Positions 50,501-62,047 of a DNA stretch of 64,000 nucleotides are shown here, in pieces. This DNA comes from Lophius americanus. Its lineage: Eukaryota; Chordata; Actinopteri; Lophiiformes; Lophiidae. The notes below the pieces were generated by a model. The model did not search any database. It was not told where the DNA came from and saw only the letters and a program-made list of their open reading frames with translations. The number at the start of each line of letters is the position of its first letter. Position 1 is the first letter of the stretch. The stretch covers positions 3,908,501 through 3,972,500 of the forward strand of contig JBBDHG010000015.1 of NCBI GenBank assembly GCA_037951165.1, written 5' to 3'. The position numbers were made by a program, and so were the translations under genes.

Positions 50501-51480
50501 AAACCCCCCCCATATGAACTAACCCCCCTGATGTTGTGCTGGTTAGCGAGCTGGCTAACAATCTTGCTGACTCTGTGATTTATCTGTTGGGATTTGAAAT
50601 GCCTTGGTCTTTATTTTTATTTTACTTTATTTTTTTCTGATCAAAATTCCTGTTTTAACATGTTATTTGACCCTGGATCTGTAAAGTGTACAGATACAGG
50701 TTGAGTTAACTTTATGAGAGGCGCTCTATAAAGAACATTTATTATTATTAAATAAACAAGTGTGTTGGGGTTTTTAGTTGGGGGAAAAAATATTTTCTTG
50801 TGGCTTAGTCTGTCTTTAGCTTATATTATTCTGGGCTGGTCTAGTGCTCACTACTGAACACAAAGATTTGTATTTTATGGATACTATTCTACTAATGCGT
50901 TCAAATGTAAACGTAAATCTTTACTTTCTAACATTTATGGGATGTTTTGGGGAACTGTGGAACTTAAAGACGAGAGAAAATGATTGCGCCATTTGTTATG
51001 TTTTTATTATTATTATAAATGGGTGATGAACTAGAAACGATATTCATACACAGACAACAGGAGCATTTTTACGTTTGATAAACATAGCAGTATCCTGAAG
51101 TGATGTCACATACAGCGCTTTAATAATGAGAATGGATAGTTTAAATGCATATTCATTATCAGTAGTGCAGTTTAAGTTTCCTGAATTAAAAGCGATCGTG
51201 GCATTTAGAAAAGTTTATTTTATATGATATGTAACCAACATGCATGCACAAAGGAACATTCCTTCCTCTGCAACCTGCTGCTGCTCTCATACAGTACTTA
51301 CCCATCTGGTTCTTCTGTTTGAAAAACCTTCAGTTATCACATTGGTGGCGGGAACAATTGATGCATCCGTCTCTGTATGTACATTCTCGTATATATGTAA
51401 ATCAATAAACTACTGTGTGGAGTGAACATGGACTTAAAACTTCTTTTTATTCCTGGGCTTTAAAGTCTAAGACATTTTTT
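47572..51480. other. Region 3' of the last nfkbiz exon; no ankyrin exons seen
   Basis: I looked here for the expected further ankyrin exons (xxALHLA, ENEQPVHL-type) on the plus strand and saw none. Holds a perfect hairpin (49499-49535), an LINE-type tail at 50690-50755 (GAGAGGCGCTCTATAAAGAA, then TTATTATTATT) and an unrecognised 82-residue minus-strand frame (48394..48146). Confidence 0.5.
49499..49535. repeat. Perfect 15-bp hairpin
   Basis: GACATAAAGACAAAT pairs with its complement at 49521-49535 around a 7-base loop. Confidence 0.75.
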
Positions 51481-51484
51481 CAAG

Positions 51485-52085
51485 AACGGGGCAGATGTTA
51501 AGACCAAGGGCAACGACAGACGCATAAAGGGAATGAGCCACACAACGAAGAGCTGGGAAAGAGTAGTGGAAGCAAGGTTAAGAAAAGAGATGACAATTTG
51601 TGAGCAGGATTTGGTTTCATGCCAAGAAAAGAGCGCTCAGATGCTTTGAGAGTGCTGATGAAGTATAAAGAAGGCCAGAAAGAGTTAGTGTCTGTTTGTG
51701 GATCTAGAGAGAGTGTACGAAAGAATGCTGAGTGACGAGTTTTAGTAATATATGGAGAAGTGTGCAGTAGAAGTGAGGGATGGATTCACGGTGGCGGTGG
51801 GACTCAATCAAGGATCAGCTCTGAGCGCCATCTCGTCAGCAATGGTGAACAGGCTGAGCGATGAAGTCAGTCAGGAGTCTATGGACGGAGAGGTGGGTGT
51901 AAGGGGAATGGAAGTCAGTCACAGCAAGACAGAATACGTGTGAATGAAAGCGAGGCAAATGGAACAGTGGAGAGTGAAGGTGTATAAGTTGAAGTACGCA
52001 GACACCTTCTACTCATACTACTCTGTTCAGAGAAAAGGAGTGTGGAAAAACGTTGACCCTCAAACTTGCAGGTGCAGCATGGCCG
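51485..52085 (+). mobile_element. Second RTE-like LINE fragment
   Basis: Shows pieces of the same reverse transcriptase as 1440-3170: GAAGAGCTGGGAAAGAGTAG (SWERVVEARLRK), TTTGGTTTCATGCCAAGAAA (GFMPRK), VRDGFTVAVGLNQGSALS (51774-51827) and GMEVSHSKTEYV (about 51908-51943). Frameshifted and truncated at both ends. Confidence 0.75.
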
Positions 52086-52474
52086 TTCTCTATATGATTT
52101 CTTGGTTTAAGATATTAAGAAGGATAATTTACCACAAAAACTACCCAAACATTTAACTTTCTCATGATCAGAATGAGTATTTTCTGCCTTTTGGATATAT
52201 TATTTTATAAGGTGAGGGGAATATGAGGCGGCGTGAGACACAAATGTTTGAACCATTGGAGATTATGTATCAGTCCTGCCAAAGACACCAGCTCTTTCAA
52301 GAGAGGAAGACTCATTTCTCCTGTGGGGATGGGTTGAGTCAGGCAAAACGGTGCTTCATTAGAGGTTTGAGGAGTTTCTGTGAAATGGTGCCAACCTGAA
52401 CAATAGATTAGTACGAGAGTTTTGTCAATGACACAAAGGAGCACATAGCCTGCTGAAAGATTTATTCATGTGAA

Positions 52475-53003
52475 CAAAAATCATTTTTGCACCATAAAAA
52501 CTTTATTGTCTCACTAGAGAATAGTTGGAGCACATTGTGAAAAGACAGCCTTCAGTATTTTTACAATCATCTAGCAACAAAGCTTGGAACAGCTGTTAAA
52601 CCTTTCACATTCTTAATCGTAAAAGAAACCATTGTAATTTGCACAATATTACATTAGAACCACCTTGAGGCAAACTCCTATTGCTGCCACCAATGTGGGT
52701 TCTCTTACCGACACACGGTAAAGATGGAGCTTGCAGACTCCAATACACTACATCCACTTTATCTGCATGACTGTTCCTAAACCTGGGGTACTGTTGTGCC
52801 TTCTTCCTACAGTCTTTAATATAGTGAAGAGGAACAGGAAATGACCCAACCATGTGTGTTTGAGATAATGCCACCAGTATCCATACTCTGAGGGTGGGAA
52901 ATATCTTCATCATGGCTCTACTCAGGATTTTAAAAATACAGAGGTCCAAAGAACGGAGGTTGATGATGTTTTGGGAAGAACGGCGTTGAACCACAAGCAG
53001 CAC
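52475..53003 (-). CDS. Weak candidate: small secreted protein or terminal exon
   Basis: An uninterrupted minus-strand frame spans 53003..52605. From the Met at 52912 it reads MMKIFPTLRVWILVALSQTH, then MVGSFPVPLHYIKDC. This looks like a signal peptide (hydrophobic LRVWILVAL core, possible cut after VGS) followed by a basic stretch (IKDCRKKAQQYPRFRNS). The stop is followed within about 100 nt by two AATAAA signals on the same strand (52507..52502 and about 52475). Alternatively a good donor (G|GTAAGAG at about 52692) can be joined in frame to CAG|GTTGGCACC near 52396, giving an end LLKELVSLAGLIHNLQWFKH. I recognise no family; helical-cytokine-like features are only a thought, and the stretch may be repeat-derived. 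Confidence 0.2.
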
Positions 53004-54029
53004 GCTGGTAAACTTCTACCTGTGTTTAACTGCATTAGGCGTCGTTGATTCAGCTGCAGGTACGGCTTGTTGGCATCAGGGACCCAAAGATTGTAGTGAG
53101 GGCAAGATCATTCAATCCAACCACCCCAACACACAAACATGCATGCTGCTGATTAAATGAGGAAAATGCTCCATCTGGTTGAACAATATCTCATCAAAGT
53201 AGTAGTTGTTGTTTTCTCAATTTTTATTAAGTAGACCACAGAAAACCTGCGGAGGTGCGGATCTCAATGGCGGGAGCAGCCCCTGCTTCTCATGGCACAT
53301 TCTTCCTGAAGAGTTTTACCCCCAGAGAATGTTTGACTGACACGTCATCACAGATCATCCGTTGGAATGAACTTTAATCTTTACTTCATTCTGTCTCTCT
53401 GACAAAGCTGACAAACTCCTTCAGAAGGAGTGGTGTGTCAGGGCATGAGGGAAATAAGTGGCTACAGGAGGAGTCAAAGCAGCCGATGTTTGACAGGAAA
53501 CAGATCGTGGGTAGAAACCAGTGACATTAAACTCACTCGAATGAATGAGTTGTGGTTGGCATTAAAGCGCAAACAGGAGATCCGATCTGAATTACATAAC
53601 AGAGACTATATATAAACCAAGGAGAAGTTTTTCATGTGACAGAGATATACAGCAGGTGAGGCAGAAAAAATGTCCACGTTGTTGACCTTAGGGGAAAATA
53701 GTTTCCTGCCTCATCAGACCGGCTCCATATTTTAGGTTGAAGAAAGGCGTTCCTGCGGTTTTTATGAAAAGAGAACCTCCTTTAACCCGTTAATTAAACT
53801 AGTATTGCTCGTGTTAAGTAGCGTGCCGTAACAACCCAGGTCAAACGGGCCAAAAGTCAATCAACAGTCCCCGCCGTGATCAACATCCATGACGTAAAAT
53901 GATCAGGAATAACATCCACTGGGCGAGACTCAAATGCAAAATTTCCCTGGAACTTAATTTAAAGTAAAATTACAAAAAGGGGGCATTGGGAAAAGGAAAA
54001 ACAACAAATTAATTAATTAAAAATAAAAC

Positions 54030-54345
54030 AGAATAAATACTCAAGATGAATATGAAGTTATTTCTGAACAGTGTTTTTTTTGTAAAATAAATAAATAAAA
54101 AGCTCCCGTTAATGGGGTAAAATATGAACTATTAGAGAAAAATATGAAATATGGAAGTTAAATCTCCTGCAGTTGATTTGCAACTGCAGGAGATTTAACT
54201 TCTACTTGTCAGAAAGCTGTTGATTTCTGACTAACAGCTTAGAAATCATGTTTGGAGTGTGGAAATATACAACCAACCATTCTGAAAATCAAACCAGTTC
54301 TTCCTCGCAGTAAGGTCTGTGTGGGTATAAGATATGGAAATGAGT
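54030..54345 (-). repeat. Dispersed 0.5-kb family, copy E (contains a hairpin insertion)
   Basis: Reverse orientation: GAAGTTATTTCTGAACAGTG, AAAAAGCTCCCGTTAATGGG, GGAAATATACAACCAACCAT and GTAAGGTCTGTGTGGGTATA match copies B and C. Confidence 0.6.
54154..54202. repeat. Perfect 22-bp hairpin, 5-base loop
   Basis: GAAGTTAAATCTCCTGCAGT plus TG (54154-54175) is followed by loop ATTTG and its exact complement (54181-54202). Absent at the same place in the sister repeat copies. Confidence 0.85.
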
Positions 54346-55023
54346 TTTTCATCTACATGGAGGACCCGCGGCAGCAGTGACGATGCTTCCATAATATCAC
54401 TGACCTTTTTGGCCACAAGCTGACTGGTGACAAAACATATGTGATGTTTACTCAGGTTGTCTTTGTTTCGTGTTTAACTTGGTTTTTAGATCTCAGACAG
54501 TTTAATATGAGATGCACAAAAATGTTGGAGGTAAAAAAAAATATTTTTTTTGGTCTGTTTTGTAGTTGTTTTGCCTTGTGTGGATGGAAGGTTGAAAGAA
54601 ATAAACCGTTTTTAAATTGTTTTTATTGTACAACCTGTTTTTACAGTTAAGGCTTTTTGCCATTGTGTACTCCTCTTTGGCTTTGTGTCTGGATGCGGGG
54701 GGATGGGGGATGATGGGGGCGGGAGGGCTATGGGTAAATTTGTTTTTATCGCATAAATCATTTTGTGTTGCTTTTTAATGTTTGAAAAGCGGCAGAGAAA
54801 TCAAGTTTGATTGGTTGATTGGTTGATTCTGCATGGGTGTGAGTAGATGAAGCCTTTTGATTGTTTGCTGAACTGCTCCTTTAATAGTAATTTGAGGACT
54901 ATCGCTGTCCAATGGAAGGTTAAACTAAGGACTAGAAATCAGAGAAGTTGCACCACTTTGCCCGCATCTCCATCCAGACTGCACCCCAGAACACCCCCAC
55001 AAATCCATCCCCCCTCATCCCGC

Positions 55024-55053
55024 ACTTCCTCCTCCTCCTCCTCCTCCTCCTCT
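55024..55053 (+). repeat. (CTC)n microsatellite
   Basis: About nine CTC/TCC units; serine-rich frames here are artefacts. Confidence 0.95.
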
Positions 55054-55959
55054 TCCCCTCCATCCAGCTCACTCATAAGGAATTTAAAACCTCCTCGCTC
55101 CTTCTACACACAGCCTCAAATGGAGCTGCAGGCCATACTGCTCATCCTCTCACTGCGGTCTTTCCATCCCCCCATATTGCATCACATCCCCTCTCCCACA
55201 TCGTCCTCTGATACCGGCTCCATCCTTCTTCCCTTCATATCACCCTCTGGTTTCTGTAGATCCATACGTTGTGTTTGTTTCTGTAGAAGTCACATCACAG
55301 GTTTTTTTAATTAACTGGATCCTTGTTCTGCACTAAATAAAAATACTATGTATATTTTATGTCCAGAGGAGCTGTGATATGAAATAGGAAAACAACCTGT
55401 GGACTATGAGTAGACCTTGAAGCAAGATTGTTTTACCAACTGCTGTTTCCAAGGTCAAGAAGGAACTGTCAAGCTTTGTTTTCTCTTGTTTTCATTAATT
55501 GGCTGCAGTGATCCAAGGCTGCTCTTAGATTTGCACTAATATGTGCACGCATTGCATCATTTCCAGTCGATGCAAAATACTTCATTTAATTATTATGTAC
55601 TAACAGCAAAGAGAAGTATTCGATGAAGGTTGTTTTACGGGTCAGGTGTGCGGTTTAAAAGTGGCTATGGACTGTAGAAGTTGTTTCGCTGATATCACTG
55701 TTTCTCATTGGTATGTTAATCTGTCAATCTCAGAGATGGAACTAAATCTGACAGTTACTCAATTCATAATCTCCATTAAGTTGTAGAACGCATGAAACAC
55801 ACCCATGAAAATAATCCTAATATATATCATTATTATCACTAATTAATATATTATTCTGGGATCGGTGGTATCCGTGGCATTCACGCTGGATACCATTGGC
55901 CTAGTTATTCTAAAAGTGTGATATTGTGTGACAGGCCTTGAGTTTGTCACCTATGGTTT

Positions 55960-56600
55960 TAAAGGTCCAGTGTGTAAAATCTCCTTCTCTTACCGACCTG
56001 GAGCCACTTGCGTCTCAACCACGCAGAGGACATATGACAGGAGAACGAACTCCCTTCTGATGTAGTCCGTTCAGTTCACCTGCTGAAATCAACTCGATAG
56101 GCCATGGACAGCTGCCGTTTCTGGACGGATCGCTTTTCGGGAGGAGACCTGGCGGTCTTCCAGCCCACGATCCCGGGAAGTGGTTAGGTCCAGGCAGGGA
56201 TGGACATCTCTGAAAATCACAGCAAATTCCCCCAGTCTCCTTCACAGTGCCGTTGCTGGGATGGAGGATGTCAAAACAAAAGCTGCGTTCACACTGCAGG
56301 AAAAATGTGTCCTGAATCAGATTCTCTCTTAAGTGACTAAGATCTGATGGAATGCTGCCCATGTTCCATAAAAACACTAAACGCTCTTCTTGTAGATATT
56401 GAAGGTGTGTGTGTGTGTTTGCATGATATGTTCTGTATAAATTAAGTTGAGTTAAGGCCTTCTGTAAGGTTATGTTCTGGGGTTTCTGCAGAAATCACAT
56501 TTTTAAAAGCAGCACTGCAAAGCCCCTGCCTCGTCTTTTTTATAATCTTAGAGGGACACCTGCTGGTGAGAGAGACCTCCAGTGAATCCTACTGGAATCT
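55960..56600. mobile_element. Probable non-autonomous DNA element (AAAGGTCCAGTGTGTAA family)
   Basis: Begins TTAAAGGTCCAGTGTGTAAA, which I recall as the end of a common teleost element. Later text (GACACCTGCTGGTGAGAGAG) may belong to it. The right terminal repeat was not found. The minus-strand frame 56377..56015 is not recognised as a protein. Confidence 0.35.
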
Positions 56601-56649
56601 TCTACATCTGCTCACAAGACATAGACTGACCTCTACCTCTCTGCTGTAG

Positions 56650-57335
56650 TGACGGGTAAGAAGTAATACCAGACAGTGAAAATGCTCCACTACAAGTTAA
56701 TGACCTGCATTCAAATTTCACTTAAAAGAAGGCATCATAGCGTTATCGGCAAAATGTACATAAAGTGTCAAATTTAAAGTACTTGTTATGCAGTAAAATG
56801 GTTTACTCTTTTATACGATTACTATTTCTGCAGCATTAATAAATATGTTTTTTTTCCACTGCTATAGATGTTAAAGAATGAGGTCATTTAATACACTTTA
56901 TTTATCTATAAGGTCATCATATCCAGTTTATAGTATTGTTCTCCTGTGACAGAGAACATTTTCAGATCACATCAGATCAGATTCATGTTTATTGTCATTG
57001 CACAGTACAAGTACTGGGACAACGGAATGCAGTAGTCCACACAATCCAAGGTTAAAATGCTTATTTGGCTTTAAAAGTTAGAAACGTTTCGCAAACCAAG
57101 AAGAAAAATAATAATAATAATACATTTAATTTATAATGGAATAACTTCCATTTGAGAAGCGGATGAAAAGTTGTTATCTGAAAACTAACTAGTAACATGG
57201 TGTATAAAGCACCATAGGATTAGAAGTATAAAATAGCATAAAATTTGAATAATTAAATAAAGTACAAGTACCTCATATTGAACTTAAGTACAGTACTTCC
57301 ATAAATGTATTTAATTACTATCCACCACGGCTGTG
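56650..57335 (+). mobile_element. Second copy of the CAGTGGTGGA MITE, interrupted
   Basis: The right end AAGTACAAGTACCTCATATT, ACTTAAGTACAGTACTTCC, ATTACTATCCACCACGG matches that of 15830-16538. The left end is degraded. An unrelated insert lies at about 56963-57040 (GATTCATGTTTATTGTCATT, GCACAGTACAAGTACTGGGA). Confidence 0.6.
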
Positions 57336-57339
57336 CACA

Positions 57340-59650
57340 CAGTTTTTATCATTCTGTTACTTTTGTTCATATTCTAATACATAGTATATTTGTATTCTGC
57401 AGTCCTCCTGCACACGTGTTCTTTTCCTTGTTTTTCACCTCAGTTTATATTTGTAAAAAAATGTATTTCTTTTATTTCTATTTGTATGAAAATGTGATAA
57501 GGATCAACTAAAATATATTCACTTAACCCACTATTGTATGGTGTTTTCATATGAAATGCAGTTTGTCATTAAGCTATATTAACTTATGAATTCTGAATTT
57601 TAGTTAAAAAAAAGAAATTATTAGAAATTATAATACATTTGAGGGAAAAAAAATAAAAAAAAATAAGGGGGGGCAAGAGACCCAGACTAAAATTGTTTTT
57701 CGATCAAGAGAACACCGTCTGCTGTTTCTATTATAAGTGTATACATCATTTATTACACTGTTACTACCGTACATCCTAAACAACAATGAAAAATATATTT
57801 ATCTAGTTGTGTCATTATTGAGTTTCACAAAGTAGAATTCAAGATTTTCTTTCATCCTGATTTCAATTAAAATATGATTTGAAATAGTGTACATTTAAGT
57901 ACTTTTGGCAGCACTTTAACAACTACCCAACTTTAATGATTTTGTTTAAATAACTTAAAATATTTCCATTATTTAAGGCTTTTTAAGTATTAATAACACA
58001 TTAAATAATTCTGTATCTGAAACGTTGCTTTAATTCAATTACAGCTTGAGATGCTTGGTAAAAAACACGTGTTTTGAATATTTTCCCGTCTGGAAATGTT
58101 TGATAAATGAATGTTGTATCGAACACATTTTTAAAAAAAAACATCAGGTGATACATCTTATTTTAAGCATAACAATTTATTTTTACATTGCATCTGTATC
58201 GAACAAACAACAGAGAGAAGAGCGGATCGATCCATAACAGCATTCACTGATGAGCCACAGCTTCTTTATTCTTACACTTCACTTCTTGCCTCTCTCCTCC
58301 TCCTGCAAGGATTGTGTGATATTGCCTCATGCACTTGAAAGGCCCACGACTGCTGGTAAAGATACCAAGAGATTTCACACATACACGCTCAAAACACAGG
58401 CGCACGCACCCTTACAGCGAGCTGAGAGATGAGATAGCCAACTTGGGGAGTGTGATATGACGCCGGTCGGCCCCAAGGACTCCGACCACAAACTAAATAC
58501 TCAAGATTTGGACACCGAAAAATTATGAATGTTTCTCCGTTTTAGGACGAGTTAAGACTTGTACGGTCAGGTGTCAATCAAAGTATGGCTCGGGGTGCTG
58601 CCATCCAGAATGTTGAATCTTGGGTAATAACATTGACCGCATTGCAGCCAGAATATTAAAAAAAAAAGGGGGGCTGGAACCAGTTTACGAGACAGTGCTG
58701 CTGAATAGAAAGGAGGGGCGCGGCAGGATTATTCTGCTTAATCCCTTCTTCTTATTATTCTACGGGTGCTGCTCTGTTCATGAAGTGTGTGACGACGGCC
58801 TGTGGAGGAAATCAGTCCAAAGGCAGAGATGGGTGATAGAACATAAGTGGTTTATTTGGCTGTAATTATTGACCTGATGTAGAACTTCCTGACATTTGCA
58901 TTGATTGATTGGACCTGAACCTCAATTACATCAAATTGATCAATTGAAAACAAAATTCCAATGAAGTCATCGATCATACCCAACAAGGATTTATTGTTGC
59001 ATCAACAGGTGATTGTTTGTTCGCAAAATACAGCCAGGAGAGAGAGCGAAAGAAAGAGAGTATAAAGAAATCCAAACCTGAGCATGAATCACACTGGCGT
59101 GAGACAGGAGTCGCCACCAGATGACATGGATGTGGTCAACTCAGTGAAACTGAAGCGGTGGAGATCTCAAAGCCATGCATTTAACAGAATATCGCCTTCA
59201 AAATACACTCGCACATGCTTTTTCCAAAATCAAACATGCATTGTGGCGGTATCTCAGTGTAAATACTCAACACTTTAGCAATACAAGTTTTTCTGATAAT
59301 GAATATTTGTAAAGCAAATTTCCGGCAAACCCTTTGTCGATTGTTTTTCTGCAAATGATAAATGTGCATCGTTGAGTAAAAATAAAATATTAAATAAAAT
59401 ATGCATTTAGTCATGGATCTGCCTCGATGCTGTGTCACAAAAAAACAAGCAAATTCGATCACTACTACTAATCAGAAGATTGTTTTTTTGTAAACGACCA
59501 GTTGCAAGCGCAGGAGTCACAAGGCTGTGAGTGCAGTTCGGATCACAGTGGTCACGGACAAGTTCATCTCCTCCTCCAGAAGCCACCTTGCTAAGGCTCG
59601 GTACTGTCCAGTCACAAAAATTCCACCTCCTGTGTTCTTCTTCAGCCATC
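57340..59650. other. No gene recognised between the MITE and atf5
   Basis: AT-rich. A MITE-like scrap occurs at 57888-57940. An 81-residue plus-strand frame at 58620 (IAARILKKKGGLEPVYETVL) is not recognised. Confidence 0.4.
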
Positions 59651-59659
59651 CACTCTGAA

Positions 59660-59812
59660 CAATTATATATATATTAATTTATTTATTTTTTTAGAAAAGA
59701 ACTACCAAAATCATGCAACTACCATTTGAAACCCGGTTGGTGCTCTTGACTTGATTTTTTTCTGGTGGTGCTGGTCGGGGCATAAGGGAGGCAAAAGGGT
59801 CAGCGTGGGCGT
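59660..59812 (-). terminator. atf5: atf5 3' UTR with polyadenylation signals
   Basis: Downstream of the atf5 stop the gene strand shows two overlapping AATAAA hexamers (plus-strand tttattta at 59678..59687). They are the first signals after the stop, about 130 nt away, so the 3' end is probably near 59660. An 80-codon open frame just beyond (59649..59407, minus) has no recognised similarity and may be more 3' UTR or chance. Confidence 0.5.
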
Positions 59813-62047
59813 TTAGGCACTGCCATCCTGTTTGAGCCGCTGACTGCGAGCCTTGTAGACCTCGATCAGTAAATCTTTGACGTACTGGATTTCTCGCTCC
59901 ACAGACTCTGCCTTGTCACGGAGCTCCCGGTTCTGTCCCTCAAGGCCGTGCAGCTCTTCCTCCAGAGAGTCGAGCTCCGCCCTCTTACGCAGCCGGTACC
60001 TGCGGGACGAGAGAACGCCATCAGTGTGTTTTAAAGGAGTTTTTTGCTGCCTTGCATCTTTATTCATGAGTGGAGTGAACGTAACCTTTGAGCTACATCT
60101 GGTGGATGACTCACACGTCTCAGGTCACATGATGACCCAACTGTCACCTGCTTTAACTTTTCCCTACAGACTTCTCTCTCCATTTTGACACAGATCCAAC
60201 GCCCACACAGACTTATAGAAATAGTTTAGGTGGGGCTGCTTTTGGCAGACAGAGAGGGACTTTCCACTCCCTCCTACACTCTGCAGGACATTTCTAGCAC
60301 CAGAGATGCTGGTTTTTGTCACTGCTGCTAGACTCAAGCTTTTTAGGTTATTAAAAGGTCTAGAAACAAACTGGAGACACTTCTTTACCTGTGAGCAGCA
60401 GTTTTGTTCTGGTCTCTCTTCTTCTGCTTTCTCTCTCCACCGCCGGATTCCAGGGAAGCACCGCCCATAACCAAAGCTGGCTTGACAGAACAGTGCTCAT
60501 CCTTTAGCCTCTGGGTGGGGCGGTGAATGGGGGCACCCAGCAGCGACCCTTCCCCCTCCCCTCTGGACAGACATTCGTAGCTTTGGTCTGCAAGGCATTC
60601 TGGGTAGAGGTAGTGGCCGTGTTGGGGCTCGACAGCCTGCGCCTGTGCCGGCTGGTCTAGGTCACCTATAAAGCTATGGTAAGGTTCTGTGCTGGCCATG
60701 GACTGGTGAAAGTAGCCGTCACCGGCCATCATTGTCTCTTGGGGGATATTTCCAGAAAGTCCTCCATCTTTACCACAGTGCAACACCTCCAGCCCTGTGC
60801 TGTCGTAACTTACGTTGACCTTCACGTTGTGCATCAACTGTCCCTCTCGCTTGTGGTGGCTGTCGTACGAGCCACCCAGACAAAAACCTCGAGCAATCTC
60901 TTCGCTACAAAACATTCCTTCTGAAAAACAATAACTTTCCTCTTCCTTCAACGATAAAGCACATTCTCTCACCTTCTTGACACTGCCCAGGCTGTTCTTG
61001 CTCACCGTCTTCAGTGTTGAGTAGTGGTTCACAGAAAACTCTGTGCTTCCTGAGTAACTTCCCCTCGAACCCCACGAATCGGGTCCAACTTCCTCGCCGA
61101 CTTTCGCAGCCTCACTGATGATTCTTCGCCCATTGTTATGGTGATAGCGGTGATGGTAGTTGTACGGAGCAGGTCGGGCAATTTTGGTTCTGCTGATGGG
61201 ACCGCCGCAGAAGCTGGCCAGGTCCAGTTCCCCTGTTCCCAAGGTAACAACCACAGGGCTGGTTTCTGATTGGCTGGTCCCATATGAGCCGTAGGGTAAC
61301 TGATAATAAGACTGGGAGCCCATCGTATGGGAACCCTTTTCACATTTTGTGGATTTCTCCAACTTGTTTGTCGTGGACGTGGACTCGGAGCGGAAGTAGT
61401 CCTCCAGCTGAGCCAGTTCCTCTTGCAGTAGAGAGGTCATGACCTCCAGATCCGAGGGCACCTTGACATCTTGTTCTAACGGTGATGGTGGAAGGGATGA
61501 GCTGGGAGAAGACTCGGTCGTCGACACAAATGAGGACAAATCAACTTTTTCCGTCATCCAATCTGAGTGACCATCACCTATAGAAAAATAAAATCATCAG
61601 CAAAGCAATCCATATTTTTCCCGTATTCTGTTGTTTCTGTGTAATAAGTGAAATTTGAAAAAAACAAGAAAAATGAATAAATCATACAAAGATGATAATA
61701 AATGTAAAAAAAAAAAAAAAGGTTAAAATGAAGAAATGCATCCAACAATTCCATGTGAACAACTAACCGATCATCTGAAAATGATTGAACAGCATCGTCT
61801 GCATTCGATAAATATCCACTTAGCTGTACTCACTGTACGACATTAGTCCCGTGCTGCACTGCGGCTCCGACCTCGGGATGTGGAAAAATAAAAAAGTGTC
61901 TTGGCAAAACTCACCAATTAATCGCTGCCTCTCCGATGACTCCGCCCCCGACCTGTACCGTGATTGGTTGTGGCTAGCCTGTCGGAGAAGGGGAGCGCAG
62001 AGCTCGGTAATGGGAGGAATTTTCTTGCGAAGGATCGATGCCGCCAT
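59813..62047 (-). CDS. atf5: ATF5 bZIP transcription factor
   Basis: Coding exons, in transcript order, are 62047..61915, 61577..60389 and 59999..59813. They total 1509 nt and encode 502 residues plus stop, with phases 1 and 0/2 consistent at both junctions. The last exon ends in a bZIP whose C-terminus (AESVEREIQYVKDLLIEVYK, then ARSQR) matches mammalian ATF5 rather than ATF4. The basic region reads KKRDQNKTAAHRYRLRKRAE, split by the last intron inside AG|G (Arg). Near the N-terminus, SDWMTEKVDL corresponds to the ATF5 motif SDWMTERVDF. The middle is low-complexity and Ser/Gly/His-rich, and at about 500 residues the protein is longer than human ATF5 (about 280). The family binds CRE or C/EBP-ATF sites in the nucleus and acts in the integrated stress response and the mitochondrial unfolded-protein response. 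An internal in-frame Met at 61557 could give a shorter form. I chose the exon 2 ATG at 62047 because it has A at -3 and G at +4, and because joining its exon to the next restores RLIG-DGHSDWMTEK. The donors are GTGAGT and GTAAAG; the acceptors are TATAG and CGCAG. I cannot tell which teleost duplicate (a or b) it is. Confidence 0.93.
61834..61914 (-). other. atf5: Alternative in-frame extension of atf5 coding exon (second donor)
   Basis: Exon 2 of atf5 has two good donors. The first, GTGAGT starting at 61914, leaves RLIG at the junction. The second, GTGAGT starting at 61833, lies 81 nt further on. Both are phase 1, so use of the distal donor adds 27 residues (ending STGLMSYS) without a frame change and gives a 529-residue isoform. 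I favour the proximal donor for the main form because RLIG-DGHSDWMTEK looks more like the family. Confidence 0.55.

Noticed and set aside
53246..53339. A possible last exon of the nfkbiz-like gene (acceptor CCACAG, open in phase 0)
   Set aside because: The encoded text (KTCGGADLNGGSSPCFSWHI) has no ankyrin features and the intron would be nearly 6 kb.
54847..55314. 155-residue Ser/Pro-rich frame
   Set aside because: Driven by the CTC microsatellite and pyrimidine-rich DNA; no domain or splice support.
60676..60924. Plus-strand frame inside atf5
   Set aside because: Antisense shadow of the atf5 coding exon.
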